In this document: positions 10,047 through 20,097 of the stretch, piece by piece
How the letters are laid out: the number at the start of each line of letters is the position of its first letter
How positions within the stretch are numbered: the first letter of the stretch is position 1
NCBI GenBank assembly: GCA_934525625.1
Contig: CAKSZL010000003.1
Span: 227,912 to 291,911, forward strand
Reading direction: 5' to 3'
Length of the DNA stretch: 64,000 nt
DNA from: an uncultured Burkholderiaceae bacterium
GTDB taxonomy: Bacteria > Pseudomonadota > Gammaproteobacteria > Burkholderiales > Burkholderiaceae_B
The notes under the pieces: generated by a model
The model's input: the letters and a program-made list of their open reading frames with translations, nothing else
What the model was told of the DNA's origin: nothing
The model's database searches: none
Made by a program: the position numbers and the translations under genes

Positions 10047-10319
10047 TTAGTTGACGGCGTCTTTCAGAGCCTTGCCGGGGCGGAACTTGGGCACACGAGC
10101 CTTCTTGATCTTGATGGTCTCGCCCGTGCGCGGGTTGCGGCCCGTGCGGGCTGCGCGCTCGGACACAGCAAAAGTGCCGAAGCCAACCAGCGTCACCGTA
10201 CCTTTCTTCTTCAGCGTGGTCTTGACCGCACCGATGAACGCATCAAGCGCACGGCCAGCGTCTGCCTTGGACAGGTCGGCCTTGGTGGAGATGTGTTCGA
10301 TGAGCTCTGTTTTGTTCAT
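10047..10319 (-). CDS. hupB: HU-family DNA-binding protein
   Basis: A 90-residue nucleoid protein. It starts [20 protein letters not shown], has the core [22 protein letters not shown] with the intercalating-arm proline in GRNPRTGE, and ends [10 protein letters not shown]. Length and sequence match HupB of Burkholderiales. It binds and bends DNA non-specifically as a dimer. The adjacent tRNA-Val lies downstream on the same strand. Confidence 0.93.
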   Translation of the reverse strand: MNKTELIEHISTKADLSKADAGRALDAFIGAVKTTLKKKGTVTLVGFGTFAVSERAARTGRNPRTGETIKIKKARVPKFRPGKALKDAVN

Positions 10320-10346
10320 TTAAGAATCACCCCTGAGAATAATTTT

Positions 10347-10373
10347 TGCCAAGTGCGAAAAAGGCACTTGGCA
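10347..10373. other. Perfect 10-bp hairpin upstream of hupB
   Basis: Arms TGCCAAGTGC and GCACTTGGCA enclose a 7-base A-rich loop. No T-run follows on either strand, so it is not a standard terminator. It lies in the 269-base gap between hupB and the next gene, where it could belong to the hupB leader. Confidence 0.4.
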
Positions 10374-10588
10374 CCAAAAAAATACAGCACCTGACATGGT
10401 GCTGATGCCGCCACCCACCTGCAAGACAGGCCTGTCCAGCGGTAGCGAGCAGATGGAACATATTGCGCCATCCGACTAACGCGTATTAAGCCTTTGAAAA
10501 CAGGCACTGTCAAGTGGGAAATCGCTGAAAACCCGCACCATTGCTGACTTTCAGGGAAAAAACGTTAAAAATTTGTAAATCGGCCAGC

Positions 10589-11818
10589 CTAGTCCAGCGC
10601 CTGTGCGAAATCGCCAATCAGGTCCGCCACGTCTTCGATACCAACCGAGACGCGCAGCAGGTTGTCCGCGATGCCCATCAAGGCTCTGCGCTCGGGGCCC
10701 ATCTCGTAGTAAATGGTGTGCGCCACCGGCAACACCAGCGTACGCGTATCGCCCAGATGGGTCGCCAGCACGAAGACCTTCAGCCGGTTCAGGAAGTCGA
10801 ACACCTCGACGGAAGGGGCCAGCTCGATGGCCATCAAGGCGCCGTGGTAATTGCCGAAGAACGCCTGGGAACGCTTATGCTGCGGGTGCGTCGGCAGGCC
10901 CGGATAGTGCACGCGCGCCACCTTGGGATGGGCGCTGAGCGTGCGCGCCAGCGCCATCGCGTTGTTGCAGGAACGCTCCATGCGCAAGGCCAGGGTTTCG
11001 GCGCCCACCGAAATACGGTGGGCGGCATCGGCCGACAGCGTGGCGCCCATGTCGCGCAGGCCTTTTTTCTTGATCTGCGTCAGGCCCCAGGAAACCGGGT
11101 TGCCCTTGCGGTAGACGTCGGCGATGTTGGGGTACTGCTGCCAGTCGTACAGCCCGGTTTCGGTAACCATGCCGCCCAGCGCGTGGCCGTGTCCGCCTAT
11201 ATATTTGGACAGCGAGTTCATTACCAGCGAAGCGCCCATGTCCTTGCCCTTGCACATCCAGGGCGAGGTCAGCGTGTTGTCGATGATGTAAACCAGGTTC
11301 TTCTCGCGGCACCATTGGCCGATGGCCGCCATGTCGGCGATCTGGGTGCCGGGGTTGGCGATGGTTTCGACGAACACCATGCGCGTGTTGGGCTGCCAAG
11401 CGGCCTTCACCTGCTCGACGTCGGTGGCGTCCACCAGGGTCACTTCCACCCCCAGCCCCGCCAGCGTCATCAGCAGGCTGTTGGTGTTGCCGAAGATGAA
11501 CTGGCTGGTGATGAGATGGTCGCCCTGCTTGAGCAAGGTGAAGAAGATGGCCGTCAGCGCCGCCATGCCCGTGGCGAAGCTGACCGACGAAACGCCCTGC
11601 TCCATCTGCGTGATCTTGGTTTCCAGCGCCGCCGTGGTGGGCGTGCCCTGGCGCGCATAGGTAAAGCCGGGCTTGCCCTGGAACACCGCCGCCAGTTCGC
11701 GCGCATCGTCGTAGGCATACTCGGAGGACGGGTGCAGCGGCTTGTGGATGGCGCCGTGCTCGATGGCGTTGCGCCGATCCGAATGCACGATGGCGGTGGT
11801 AAAACCTTGATCTGACAT
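10589..11818 (-). CDS. Cystathionine gamma-synthase family PLP enzyme
   Basis: A 409-residue member of the Cys/Met metabolism PLP family (MetB/MetZ/MetC group). Motifs are YARQGTPTTAALE near residue 55, SFATGMAALTAIF for phosphate binding, VFVETIANPGTQIAD, the aspartate segment YIIDNTLTSPWM, and NSLSKYIGGHGHALGG with the Schiff-base lysine. The family adds sulfide or cysteine to activated homoserine or catalyses the reverse cleavage; the exact reaction is uncertain, with O-succinylhomoserine sulfhydrylase-like activity possible. It is followed by a non-coding gap and then hupB. Confidence 0.85.
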   Translation of the reverse strand: MSDQGFTTAIVHSDRRNAIEHGAIHKPLHPSSEYAYDDARELAAVFQGKPGFTYARQGTPTTAALETKITQMEQGVSSVSFATGMAALTAIFFTLLKQGDHLITSQFIFGNTNSLLMTLAGLGVEVTLVDATDVEQVKAAWQPNTRMVFVETIANPGTQIADMAAIGQWCREKNLVYIIDNTLTSPWMCKGKDMGASLVMNSLSKYIGGHGHALGGMVTETGLYDWQQYPNIADVYRKGNPVSWGLTQIKKKGLRDMGATLSADAAHRISVGAETLALRMERSCNNAMALARTLSAHPKVARVHYPGLPTHPQHKRSQAFFGNYHGALMAIELAPSVEVFDFLNRLKVFVLATHLGDTRTLVLPVAHTIYYEMGPERRALMGIADNLLRVSVGIEDVADLIGDFAQALD

Positions 11819-11852
11819 GATGGAGTTCTATCGCTGTAAAGACTGAAAGAGA

Positions 11853-12608
11853 CTACGCTTGGCCCGCTTGGCGCTGGCGTACGGTTTCGTATAGGCAGAT
11901 GGCGCTGGCGACGCTGACGTTCAGGCTCTCGACCGCGCCCAGCATGGGCAGGCGCACGAGTTCGTCGCAGGTTTCGCGCGTCAGGCGGCGCATGCCCTCG
12001 CCTTCGGCGCCCATGACCCAGGCCATGCCGCGCTGGGCCTGAACTTCGTACAGGCTGCCGCTTGCCTGGTCGTCGGTGCCCACCAGCCAGACGTCGCGCG
12101 TCTTCAGGTGGCGCATGGTGCGCGCCAGATTGGTCACCATTAAATAAGGCACGGTTTCGGCGGCGCCGCAAGCCACGCGCTGCACGGTGGCGTTCAGGCC
12201 CACGGCGCGGTCGCGCGGCGCAATCACGGCATGCACGCCGGCGGCGTCCGCCGTGCGCAGGCAGGCGCCCAGGTTATGCGGGTCGGTCACGCCGTCCAGC
12301 AGCAATAGCAAAGGCGGCTGCCCCTGGGATTCCAGCGTGTCGAGGATTTCATCCAGATCGTCGGCCAGTTCGTGGGCCTGAGCCAAGCCCACCACGCCCT
12401 GGTGCCGCGTGCCGCGCGCCAGGCCGTCCAGGCGTTCGGCGGGTACGGCGGAACATTTGACGCCCGCCGCATCGGCCTGGGCCATCAGGGCCGACATGCG
12501 CTTGTCGTGCCGGCCGCCATCGACGTAGATTTGCTGGATGGTGCCGGGCGCATGGCGCAGGCGCGCCGTCACGGCATGGAATCCGGCCAGTATTTGCTGC
12601 GAGGACAT
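11853..12608 (-). CDS. rlmB: 23S rRNA (guanosine-2251-2'-O)-methyltransferase
   Basis: A 251-residue SpoU-class enzyme. The N-terminal substrate-binding domain begins [18 protein letters not shown]. The knotted catalytic domain shows motif 1 ([16 protein letters not shown]), motif 2 ([13 protein letters not shown]) and motif 3 ([15 protein letters not shown]). RlmB methylates G2251 in the peptidyl-transferase loop. It lies downstream of rnr on the same strand, the conserved rnr-rlmB pair. Confidence 0.94.
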   Translation of the reverse strand: MSSQQILAGFHAVTARLRHAPGTIQQIYVDGGRHDKRMSALMAQADAAGVKCSAVPAERLDGLARGTRHQGVVGLAQAHELADDLDEILDTLESQGQPPLLLLLDGVTDPHNLGACLRTADAAGVHAVIAPRDRAVGLNATVQRVACGAAETVPYLMVTNLARTMRHLKTRDVWLVGTDDQASGSLYEVQAQRGMAWVMGAEGEGMRRLTRETCDELVRLPMLGAVESLNVSVASAICLYETVRQRQAGQA

Positions 12609-12741
12609 GAGCTACCTTTCTTGTATTCATCCGGGCCGGAAAGCCTTTCCGCCCGCTCCTCGCATTCTACTCCTACGTACAAGGCCAGCCGGGCGAGCCA
12701 CACCTCCCGAACGCATGACCCCGCCGCAAACGTGGGTCGCG

Positions 12742-15207
12742 TCAGTGCTTGCGCGTCGCGGGCTTCTTCTTGCCCGCCACCGGCTGGCGCGCGCTGCGCT
12801 TTTCCTCGGCGCGGCGCTGCCGGGCCGTGGTGCCCTTGAGCGCGGGCGGCTTGGCCGACGCCGCTTTCTTTACGCGCCGGGTGCCAGCTTCGTCGGGAGA
12901 CTCGATGTCTTTCTGCAAGGCCTTGAACGTCGTGCCCTTGACCAGGCGGAAATCGATGCGGCGCGCTTCCAGATCGACACGCGCCACTTGCACCTGCACC
13001 GGGTCGGTCAGGCGATAGCGCATGCCGGTGCGCTCGCCGCGCAGTTCGTGCAGCGATTCGTTGTACTGGAAGTAATCGGAGCCCAGCTCGGAAACGTGCA
13101 CCATGCCTTCGACGAACAAAGTGTCCAGCGTGATGAACAGGCCGAAAGGCGCCACGCCGGTGACGCGGCCGCTGAACACTTCGCCCACGTGCTCTTTGAC
13201 GAACCAGCACTTGAGCCAGGCTTCGACGTCGCGCGAGGCGTCGTCGGCGCGGCGTTCTCGCGCAGACAGCACCAGCCCCAGCTGCTCCCAGATGCTGTGG
13301 TTGCGCTCTTTGGCGGGCAGGCCTTCCAGCGCGCTGGCGTCGGGCACCTGCGGCGTATATTGGCGTTTTTCCAGAATCGACTTGATGACGCGGTGCATCA
13401 GCAAATCGGGATAGCGGCGGATGGGCGACGTGAAGTGCGCGTATTGCTCGTAGGCCAGGCCGAAGTGGCCGGACTCCTCGGGGCTGTAGATGGCTTGCTG
13501 CATCGAGCGCAGGCACATGGTTTGCAGCACCGGGTAGTCGGGCCGATTGCGGGCCTGGGCCAACAGCCGCATGTAGTCTTTGGTGTCGGGCTCGTCGCCG
13601 CCGTCCAGGTGCAGGCCCAGCGTTTTAAGGTAATCGCGCAGGTTGCGCAGCTTGTCCGGCGTGGGGCCTTCGTGCACGCGGTACAAGCCGGTGCGCCGGT
13701 TGCGGCGCGTGAAGTCCGCCGCGCAGGTGTTGGCGGCCAGCATGCATTCTTCGATCAGCTTGTGGGCGTCGTTGCGCTCGTAGGGCACGATGCGTTCGAT
13801 GCGGCCCAGCGGATTGCAGATGATGCGCGTCTCCACGGTGTCGAAATCGATGGCGCCGCGGCGCGTGCGCGAATCCTGTAGCAGCTGGTACAGCGTGTAC
13901 AGATGCGTAACGTACTCGTAAAGCCCGCCCAGCGCTTGCGCGGCGGGCCCGCCGGGCTGCTGTAGCGCGGCCCAGATGTCGGTATAGGTGGTACGCGCGT
14001 GCGAGCGGATGACGGCCGGGTAGAACTGGTAGGCCGACACGATGCCGGCCTTGGCGCCCTTGGAGGGAATCACCATGTCGCACACCAGGGCCAGGCGGTC
14101 CACGTTGGGGTTCAACGAACACAAACCGTTGGAGAGCGTCTCGGGCAGCATGGGGATGACGCGGCGCGGAAAGTAAACGCTGGTGCCGCGCTCGAAAGCG
14201 TCGGCGTCCAGGCCGCTGCCCGGCGTGACGTAATGGCTGACGTCGGCGATGGCCACCAGCAGGCGCCAGCCCGGGCGCTTGCGCTTTTCGGTGCCCAGCT
14301 CGATGGGCTCGCAAAACACCGCGTCGTCGAAGTCGCGCGCGTCTTCGCCGTCTATGGTGATGAACGGCACGTCGCGCAGATCGACCCGCCCTTTCAAATC
14401 GCCGCGCCGCACGGAGGCCGGCAGCTTGGCGGCTTCCTTCTGGGTGGCCGCCGAAAACTCCACCGGCACGTCGAATTTGCGCACGGCGATTTCGATTTCC
14501 ATGCCGGGGTCGTCTATTTCGCCCAGCACCTCTATGATGCGGCCCAAGGGTTGGGTATGGCGCGTGGGCTGCTGAACGATCTCGACCACCACGACCTGGC
14601 CGGGCTCGGCATCGCCGACGTCGCTGGGCGTCACCAGGATGTCGTGCTTGATGCGCTGGTCTTCGGGCACCACGATGAAAGCGCCGTTCTCGCGCAGGAA
14701 CCGCCCCACCAGCTTGTTGGTGCGACGCTCCAGCACTTCGACGATGATGGCCTCGGGCTTGCCCCGGTATTCGCCGTTCTGGCGCACGAGCACGCGGTCG
14801 CCGTGCAGCACCTTGAGCATTTCGCGCTGCGGCAGGAACAGGTCGGGCCCGCGGTCGTCGCGCAGCAGAAAGCCGAAGCCGTCGCGGTGCCCCTGCACCC
14901 GGCCGGCGATGAAGTTGCCCTTGGCAACGGCCTGCACTTTGCCGCGCGCATCCTGCACTAGCTGCCCGTCTCTTTCCATCGCGCCCAGGCGGCGCGTAAA
15001 CCCCACCGAGAACGGATACTTGGCCCCCAGCGCCTTGGCCAGCGCGCGCGGCGTCATCGCATCGGATGCGTCGCGCAAGACCTGCATGATGGCTTCGCGG
15101 CTGGGAACGTCGGGGTCAAAATCCTGGGGCAAGACCGGTTCGTCGTAAGAGCTGGAGCCGGCGGACTGCTTATTGTTCTGAATGTTGCTTTTTGATGACT
15201 TTGCCAA
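12742..15207 (-). CDS. rnr: Ribonuclease R
   Basis: An 821-residue 3'-5' exoribonuclease. From N- to C-terminus: a helix-turn-helix segment (residues about 35-100), two cold-shock domains (GFGFLLRDDRGPDLFLP), the RNB catalytic domain with TIDGEDARDFDDAVF holding the metal-binding aspartates, an S1 domain (VGEVFSGRVTGVAPFGLFITL), and a Lys/Arg-rich tail. It degrades structured RNA and helps with mRNA and rRNA turnover. The start ATG at 15207 gives the usual length. rlmB follows on the same strand. Confidence 0.95.
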   Translation of the reverse strand: MAKSSKSNIQNNKQSAGSSSYDEPVLPQDFDPDVPSREAIMQVLRDASDAMTPRALAKALGAKYPFSVGFTRRLGAMERDGQLVQDARGKVQAVAKGNFIAGRVQGHRDGFGFLLRDDRGPDLFLPQREMLKVLHGDRVLVRQNGEYRGKPEAIIVEVLERRTNKLVGRFLRENGAFIVVPEDQRIKHDILVTPSDVGDAEPGQVVVVEIVQQPTRHTQPLGRIIEVLGEIDDPGMEIEIAVRKFDVPVEFSAATQKEAAKLPASVRRGDLKGRVDLRDVPFITIDGEDARDFDDAVFCEPIELGTEKRKRPGWRLLVAIADVSHYVTPGSGLDADAFERGTSVYFPRRVIPMLPETLSNGLCSLNPNVDRLALVCDMVIPSKGAKAGIVSAYQFYPAVIRSHARTTYTDIWAALQQPGGPAAQALGGLYEYVTHLYTLYQLLQDSRTRRGAIDFDTVETRIICNPLGRIERIVPYERNDAHKLIEECMLAANTCAADFTRRNRRTGLYRVHEGPTPDKLRNLRDYLKTLGLHLDGGDEPDTKDYMRLLAQARNRPDYPVLQTMCLRSMQQAIYSPEESGHFGLAYEQYAHFTSPIRRYPDLLMHRVIKSILEKRQYTPQVPDASALEGLPAKERNHSIWEQLGLVLSARERRADDASRDVEAWLKCWFVKEHVGEVFSGRVTGVAPFGLFITLDTLFVEGMVHVSELGSDYFQYNESLHELRGERTGMRYRLTDPVQVQVARVDLEARRIDFRLVKGTTFKALQKDIESPDEAGTRRVKKAASAKPPALKGTTARQRRAEEKRSARQPVAGKKKPATRKH

Positions 15208-15492
15208 GGGATTTCCAAAATTTAAAAAAGTACGCTATAATCTTTTTCTCGCTGCACGAAGCATAGCGCAGATAGACGAAAAACAGATGAAAACCAAGTG
15301 AATTCATCAACACAAGTTTAGCGTTTATCGGCACGGGGTTTGAAGCAGCGGCTAATGCAAAAGCAGTAAAAAGCAGGTGCAAAAGCAGTAAAGGCACAGC
15401 TTACCGCAAAGGCCGTTTTCAAGCACTAATAGATTCGGGCAGCAGTTGCAGAACAAGCAATTGCGTATTACAATAGCGAACTTTCTGTAAAT
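15208..15492. other. Intergenic region between rnr and tRNA-Leu
   Basis: About 285 bases of AT-richer sequence holding the divergent promoters of rnr and tRNA-Leu. The 15-base word tgcaaaagcagtaaa occurs twice in direct orientation, at 15356-15370 and 15378-15392. No gene is supported. Confidence 0.4.
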
Positions 15493-15577
15493 GCCCAGGT
15501 GGCGGAATTGGTAGACGCGCATGGTTCAGGTCCATGTGCCGCAAGGTGTGGAGGTTCGAGTCCTCTCCTGGGCACCA
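15493..15577 (+). tRNA. tRNA-Leu (anticodon CAG), ICE integration site
   Basis: An 85-base class II tRNA: acceptor GCCCAGG pairs with CCTGGGC, followed by A and encoded CCA. The anticodon loop is TTCAGGT, giving CAG (leucine). A variable arm follows, then the T arm with GGTTCGAGTCC. The integrase gene starts less than 200 bases downstream, so the 3' end of this tRNA is the likely attachment site. Confidence 0.95.
15560..15577 (+). other. Putative attL core in the 3' end of tRNA-Leu
   Basis: ICEs with tyrosine integrases usually recombine within the T arm and acceptor end of a tRNA, keeping the tRNA intact and duplicating its 3' end at the far junction. The integrase and foreign genes start immediately downstream. 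No second copy of this 3' end appears in the window, so attR must lie to the right and the core length cannot be measured here. Confidence 0.55.
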
Positions 15578-15586
15578 CTAATGAAA

Positions 15587-15614
15587 AGGTCAGGCTTAGC
15601 CTGGCCTTTTTGTT
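15587..15614 (+). terminator. Intrinsic terminator after tRNA-Leu
   Basis: The sequence aggtcaggc-ttag-cctggcct folds into a stem and is followed directly by a T-run (tttttg). It is right for ending the tRNA-Leu transcript and lies just inside the element. Confidence 0.7.
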
Positions 15615-15763
15615 TTCAAGCACTTAGCTGAGTTTTCAGCAGGTTTTTTTGGGGAAGGCAAACACCAAAAGTCCCGTTTCGTCCCCTTTAGGACACGTGG
15701 CCTTTTCCCCGATCTTTCCCCATAATTTTTCCCCATGATCATTTGATTTTGGAGAAGAAGGAC

Positions 15764-16930
15764 ATGGCCTCCTATGAGACCAGGGGAAAATCAACACGTG
15801 CGGTCGTCAGCATCAATCGCCGCAAACTTCAACAGACCTTCGACACGAAGCTGCAAGCCAAGCAGTGGGCAAAACAGATAGAAGCCAAAAAAGCCCAGGG
15901 CAATATTTCACCGGCCACCGGACGATTTGTCGACGACGTGTTCAAGGCGTATGAATCGGTTTCGGAAGAGTCTGATAGCGCAAAGTGGAACAGTTTGCGC
16001 CTAGCCAAGTTCCGATTGCACGAAATTTCGCGGGTTCCTCTGGACGAAGTCACGCCCGACAATATATCGAGCTGGGTGAATGATCGGAAAAAGGCACGCT
16101 ATCGTGGCAAACCAATATCGTCTTCCACCATCAATCGTGAGCTGAATTTGATGAGCGCGGCTTTCACCCATGCGTGGAAAGTCAAGAAGTGGATCAAAGA
16201 GAACCCTTGCCACGACATCGGCCGCCCGCCAAAGGGGCGACCGCGTAAACGGCCGCCACTGCTGGAGTCGGAACTTCAAGCCATTGCCGCCGCAGGCGGC
16301 TATGTGGAGGGACTACCGATCCAGACGCAGGAGCAACGAGTTGTTATATGTTTCTTCATTGCTCTGGAAACCGGGATGCGCTCAGGAGAGATTCTGAGGG
16401 TTCGTCCACATGATCTCAGCCTTGAAAAGCTAACGGTATACGTTCACGCCCTCGAAAAAGGTGGTCGGAAGGGTGCCAAAAGCGGACAGCGCCAGGCGGA
16501 CCGAACAGTACCGTTGACCGCCCGTGCCATGCAGTGCTTCAAATTACTTCTTGCCGCGATGCCAACAGAGCAAGAACCCAGAGAAGGATTTTCCATGCCT
16601 CCCTATGTGGCCGGCATGACCGATCAACAACGTGACGTGCACTGGCGCAAGATACGTGACGCTAGCGGCGTTGAAGACCTAACCTTCCACGATACGAAAC
16701 ACGAAGCAGCCACACGATTGGCTCCCCTGATGGACGTCATCGCGCTTTCCCATGTGCTGGGCACAAAGGACATCAAGCTGCTTCGGGATACGTATTACAT
16801 CAACGACGCTGAAAAAATTGCGATGCAACTGCCCAGTTCGCTCGTGCCGCATAGAGTTTCATATGACACAGCCCAAATCCGAATTGCTCCGTATTCGAGT
16901 GGAGCCCCGTCAACTGAGTTGGCTTACTGA
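15764..16930 (+). CDS. int: Tyrosine-family integrase of the ICE
   Basis: A 388-residue site-specific recombinase. The N-terminal arm-binding region (residues about 1-65) and the SAM-like core-binding domain (about 60-160, INRELNLMSAAFTHAWK) precede the catalytic domain (about 175-370). Catalytic residues are seen as Arg in ALETGMRSGEILRV, the box HDTKHEAATRL (Lys-His where many relatives have Arg-His) and Tyr in DTYYINDAEK. The ATG at 15764 has a strong ggagaagaagg site; an upstream TTG was rejected. It lies next to tRNA-Leu, pointing into the element. Confidence 0.92.
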   Translation: MASYETRGKSTRAVVSINRRKLQQTFDTKLQAKQWAKQIEAKKAQGNISPATGRFVDDVFKAYESVSEESDSAKWNSLRLAKFRLHEISRVPLDEVTPDNISSWVNDRKKARYRGKPISSSTINRELNLMSAAFTHAWKVKKWIKENPCHDIGRPPKGRPRKRPPLLESELQAIAAAGGYVEGLPIQTQEQRVVICFFIALETGMRSGEILRVRPHDLSLEKLTVYVHALEKGGRKGAKSGQRQADRTVPLTARAMQCFKLLLAAMPTEQEPREGFSMPPYVAGMTDQQRDVHWRKIRDASGVEDLTFHDTKHEAATRLAPLMDVIALSHVLGTKDIKLLRDTYYINDAEKIAMQLPSSLVPHRVSYDTAQIRIAPYSSGAPSTELAY

Positions 16931-17228
16931 AGCGGCTGCGGCCAGCGGCGCAGCGTCTATTTCCGATTATGTCCGTACTGCACTATCCCGGCAGCAATTT
17001 ATCGAGCAGGAGCTGACAGCAATACGCGCCCTGATCGTCGATTACGGCGCTGATAGAACGGAAACACCCGCTACCCAACCGACCCAACCGCCGCTTGCAC
17101 ATAGCATCGAAACCTTGTTGCTACTGCGGGCGATATCAACGCCGGCCGCAGTGCGAACCGTGCACGCAGAAATGCGTCGGCTCGGAATCGAACCGGCACA
17201 GCCTGAAACCGCAAACTTACCCACATGA
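16863..17228 (+). CDS. Hypothetical protein overlapping the integrase, possible ribbon-helix-helix protein
   Basis: A 121-residue protein. Its first 45 residues (LRIRVEPRQLSWLTEAAAAS, then ISDYVRTALSRQ) look like the ribbon-helix-helix start of CopG/MobC-type DNA-binding proteins. A Pro/Thr-rich linker and a helical C-terminus (AVRTVHAEMRRLGIE) follow. It overlaps the integrase end by 68 bases in another frame, so the two are likely cotranscribed. A role in directing integrase or in relaxosome formation is plausible but unproven. Confidence 0.55.
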   Translation: MTQPKSELLRIRVEPRQLSWLTEAAAASGAASISDYVRTALSRQQFIEQELTAIRALIVDYGADRTETPATQPTQPPLAHSIETLLLLRAISTPAAVRTVHAEMRRLGIEPAQPETANLPT

Positions 17229-17445
17229 TCTGTGCATAACCCTGGGGAAATCCCTGGGGCATGTCACGTGATGGTAATAACCGCGCGCGCCTGTAGTTCT
17301 CTGGTCACTAACTGACCCCTTTCCCTGACGACAAGCTTCCCGGCTTAAGAAAGGCTGGGTGCGGCCGTAATGGCTATTTACGGTTACATATAAACAAACT
17401 TCGCAATTCTCAGAATCTTCTGTTCTGAAAAAAGAGAGGCACACA

Positions 17446-18492
<1,047 letters not shown>

Positions 18493-18496
18493 GTCC

Positions 18497-18522
18497 AGGG
18501 TAGATCCCTACCGATCTACCCT
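18497..18522 (+). terminator. Hairpin terminator after the CAP-domain gene
   Basis: Arms AGGGTAGATC and GATCTACCCT are perfect 10-base complements around a 6-base loop, five bases after the stop codon, with a loose T-rich stretch (ccatttttct) following. It separates the lipoprotein gene from the next one. Confidence 0.65.
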
Positions 18523-18595
18523 GCTTCGTTCCATTTTTCTATTTGCCCTGACGCTTGCAACAGTCTCAGGGCTTTTTATCGCCCAGAGACATGAC

Positions 18596-19339
18596 ATGCT
18601 TGCCTTATTCCTCTTAACCACGCTGCCCGTGACGTTGGCAGCGCAAACGACCGCTCCCAACACGGGAAACATCAAGTTGGAAGCGGATATCCAAATGCAC
18701 CTGAATGTCACCCAGCCCGGCGGCGCTTGCTGGCCCGGCTTCACCTGGCATAGCACCTACGGCGGCTGCCGGCGGCGCGTGCAGGAGCAACAGACCGAAA
18801 CAAGGGCTTGTGCAGCAGGAGAAATTGGTCAGCAGACGCGTACCAACACTCGCTACAACTACATTCTTCAATCAACAGGACACGTGGCCAGCGACCCCTG
18901 GGTCTATGGCGGCTGGAATCAAGCGAGTTGTTTTACCCCCCCCACGGAAGTGCCCACCATCGCCAACAGCATGCCGATTGCTAACACGCCGCCTGGTGTC
19001 AACGGCCTGGACAGCGTTCGGCTGACCGTCATGTTTCATCCACCCTCGATGTCGTTCCTGTGCTATTGGAGCGGGGGTGTCTACAGCCCAGGCCCGCATG
19101 ACATGCTGCCCAACGGATTCACGGACTACAACCGTACGGCCTGGTGCGTCCCGCAGCCTGATGGCAGTCTGCACTACGGCCATAGCTACTCCGAATCATT
19201 CATCGTCAGCGCCACGCGGCGCAACGCATCGCGCGTCGACTTCTCATATCGCGTCGGGCAGATGCTGAGCAATTGCGGATGCAACAGCGGCAGCTCCACA
19301 CCTCAGTTCCGTGGCGCCACCCACGTGATAACCCCGTAG
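18596..19339 (+). CDS. Secreted cysteine-rich protein of unknown function
   Basis: A 247-residue protein with an N-terminal signal peptide (hydrophobic residues 2-15, likely cut after LAAQ). About nine cysteines lie in the mature part, with segments CWPGFTWHSTYGGC, SCFTPP, FLCYWSGGVYSPG and SNCGCNSGSS, suggesting disulfide-bonded periplasmic or surface material. I do not recognise the family. It sits between the CAP-domain lipoprotein and the toxin-antitoxin pair, upstream of the pilus operon, so a surface or adhesin role is possible. Confidence 0.6.
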   Translation: MLALFLLTTLPVTLAAQTTAPNTGNIKLEADIQMHLNVTQPGGACWPGFTWHSTYGGCRRRVQEQQTETRACAAGEIGQQTRTNTRYNYILQSTGHVASDPWVYGGWNQASCFTPPTEVPTIANSMPIANTPPGVNGLDSVRLTVMFHPPSMSFLCYWSGGVYSPGPHDMLPNGFTDYNRTAWCVPQPDGSLHYGHSYSESFIVSATRRNASRVDFSYRVGQMLSNCGCNSGSSTPQFRGATHVITP

Positions 19340-19354
19340 CCACCCACCGCAGCT

Positions 19355-19371
19355 CTCTCGCATGCGTGAAA
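19355..19371. promoter_or_regulatory. Palindromic ICE operator, copy 1
   Basis: The word ctctcgcatgcgtgaaa centres on CGCATGCG and shares the outer GAAA half with the sites at 20455 and 60759-60802. It ends 10 bases before the ATG at 19382, where a bound repressor would block expression. Confidence 0.55.
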
Positions 19372-19381
19372 TCGGAGATTT

Positions 19382-19756
19382 ATGCCCCCACCAAGCCTTA
19401 CCGCCAAAGCCGAGATTCTGATCTGCAATGACAGCGCAGCAATCCGAAGCGCCGTGCAGAACAGTCCTGCCTATGTATTCACGCGGCTCAGAATAGAAGA
19501 GGATGCCGCCCGCGACCCAGTGGACACCCTACGAAACGCGGAGTTACTGTGCTCAACCCTCGGTCAAGTACACGACATTCTCACGTCACCTGATGTCCAC
19601 TTCATTCTCGGCACGCGCCTACAACAGGATCTAGCGAGTCGGGATATCAAACAGCGCTATTTGGAAGCCCAAATTTTGCGTGCCTACAACGAAGCTAGGG
19701 TCTGTGAAACACTGGGGCAGGCCAGGAAAAAGAAACTCAGCCCCTACATGCCATAG
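19382..19756 (+). CDS. Hypothetical protein, paralogue of the protein at 30088
   Basis: A 124-residue soluble, helical protein with no family I recognise. Its central part (TRLRIEEDAARDP, LCSTLGQVHDILTSPD, LGTRLQQDLASRD, RYLEAQ) aligns with the protein encoded at 30088-30447 (RQRLLEDAQRDP, LCRVLQVVHAIFTNPA, LARRLAEDLTRR, ECLAESQ). A palindromic operator abuts its start codon, and the toxin-antitoxin module follows. Confidence 0.6.
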   Translation: MPPPSLTAKAEILICNDSAAIRSAVQNSPAYVFTRLRIEEDAARDPVDTLRNAELLCSTLGQVHDILTSPDVHFILGTRLQQDLASRDIKQRYLEAQILRAYNEARVCETLGQARKKKLSPYMP

Positions 19757-19805
19757 TCTGCTAGTCGGTGTGCATTGCATGCCACGGAAGATCGATAATC
19801 AATGA

Positions 19806-19849
19806 CGTTGCATGTAACGTCTGAGCCAGCTAAAATGTTGCATGTAACG
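19806..19849. promoter_or_regulatory. Tandem near-palindromic operators of the toxin-antitoxin operon
   Basis: The near-palindrome cgttgcatgtaacg occurs at 19806-19819 and again, with one change at the first base, at 19836-19849. The centres are 30 bases apart, about three helical turns. They lie immediately upstream of the antitoxin start, as expected for autorepression by antitoxin or toxin-antitoxin complexes. Confidence 0.65.
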
Positions 19850-19867
19850 AACCGAAGAGGGACGAAT

Positions 19868-20092
19868 ATGCCCGCAATCACCATTAACGAACGAGTGCAA
19901 AAGCATCGTGCGAATCTTCGTGCCTCTGGCTTGCGCCCTGTGCAAATATGGGTGCCGGATACACGACGGACGGACTTTGACGAAGAGTGCCGTCGCCAGT
20001 CCCTGGTCGTTGCCGAAGTGGAACGCAAGGAGGCTGAGCTGGACCGTCTCATGGACAGTGCCTTGTCCAATGTGGAAGGCTGGACGGAATAA
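19868..20092 (+). CDS. MazE-like antitoxin (DUF3018 type)
   Basis: A 74-residue protein: ITINERVQKHRANLRASGLR, then VQIWVPDTRRTDFDEECRRQ, with an acidic helical tail (EVERKEAELDRLMDSAL) that would wrap the toxin. This is the pattern of antitoxin MazE-like/DUF3018 proteins. The ATG at 19868 is preferred because an upstream in-frame start would place the operators inside the gene. The toxin gene starts five bases after its stop. Confidence 0.8.
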   Translation: MPAITINERVQKHRANLRASGLRPVQIWVPDTRRTDFDEECRRQSLVVAEVERKEAELDRLMDSALSNVEGWTE

Positions 20093-20097
20093 TCTGA

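Noticed and set aside
10347..10373. Hairpin before hupB taken at first as a terminator for the cystathionine-gamma-synthase-like gene.
   Set aside because: No T-run follows on either strand, so I list it only as a hairpin.
12538..13881. Long plus-strand frames opposite rnr and many similar ones opposite other chromosomal genes.
   Set aside because: They are Arg/His/Ala-rich antisense frames of GC-rich genes without ribosome sites; rnr is certain on the other strand.
15356..15392. Duplicated 15-base word tgcaaaagcagtaaa upstream of tRNA-Leu.
   Set aside because: Only two short copies in promoter DNA; no sign of a regulatory array or attachment site.
15493..15577. Search for attR, a second copy of the tRNA-Leu 3' end.
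   Set aside because: I found no repeat of the acceptor/T-arm sequence to base 64000, so the right junction is outside the window.
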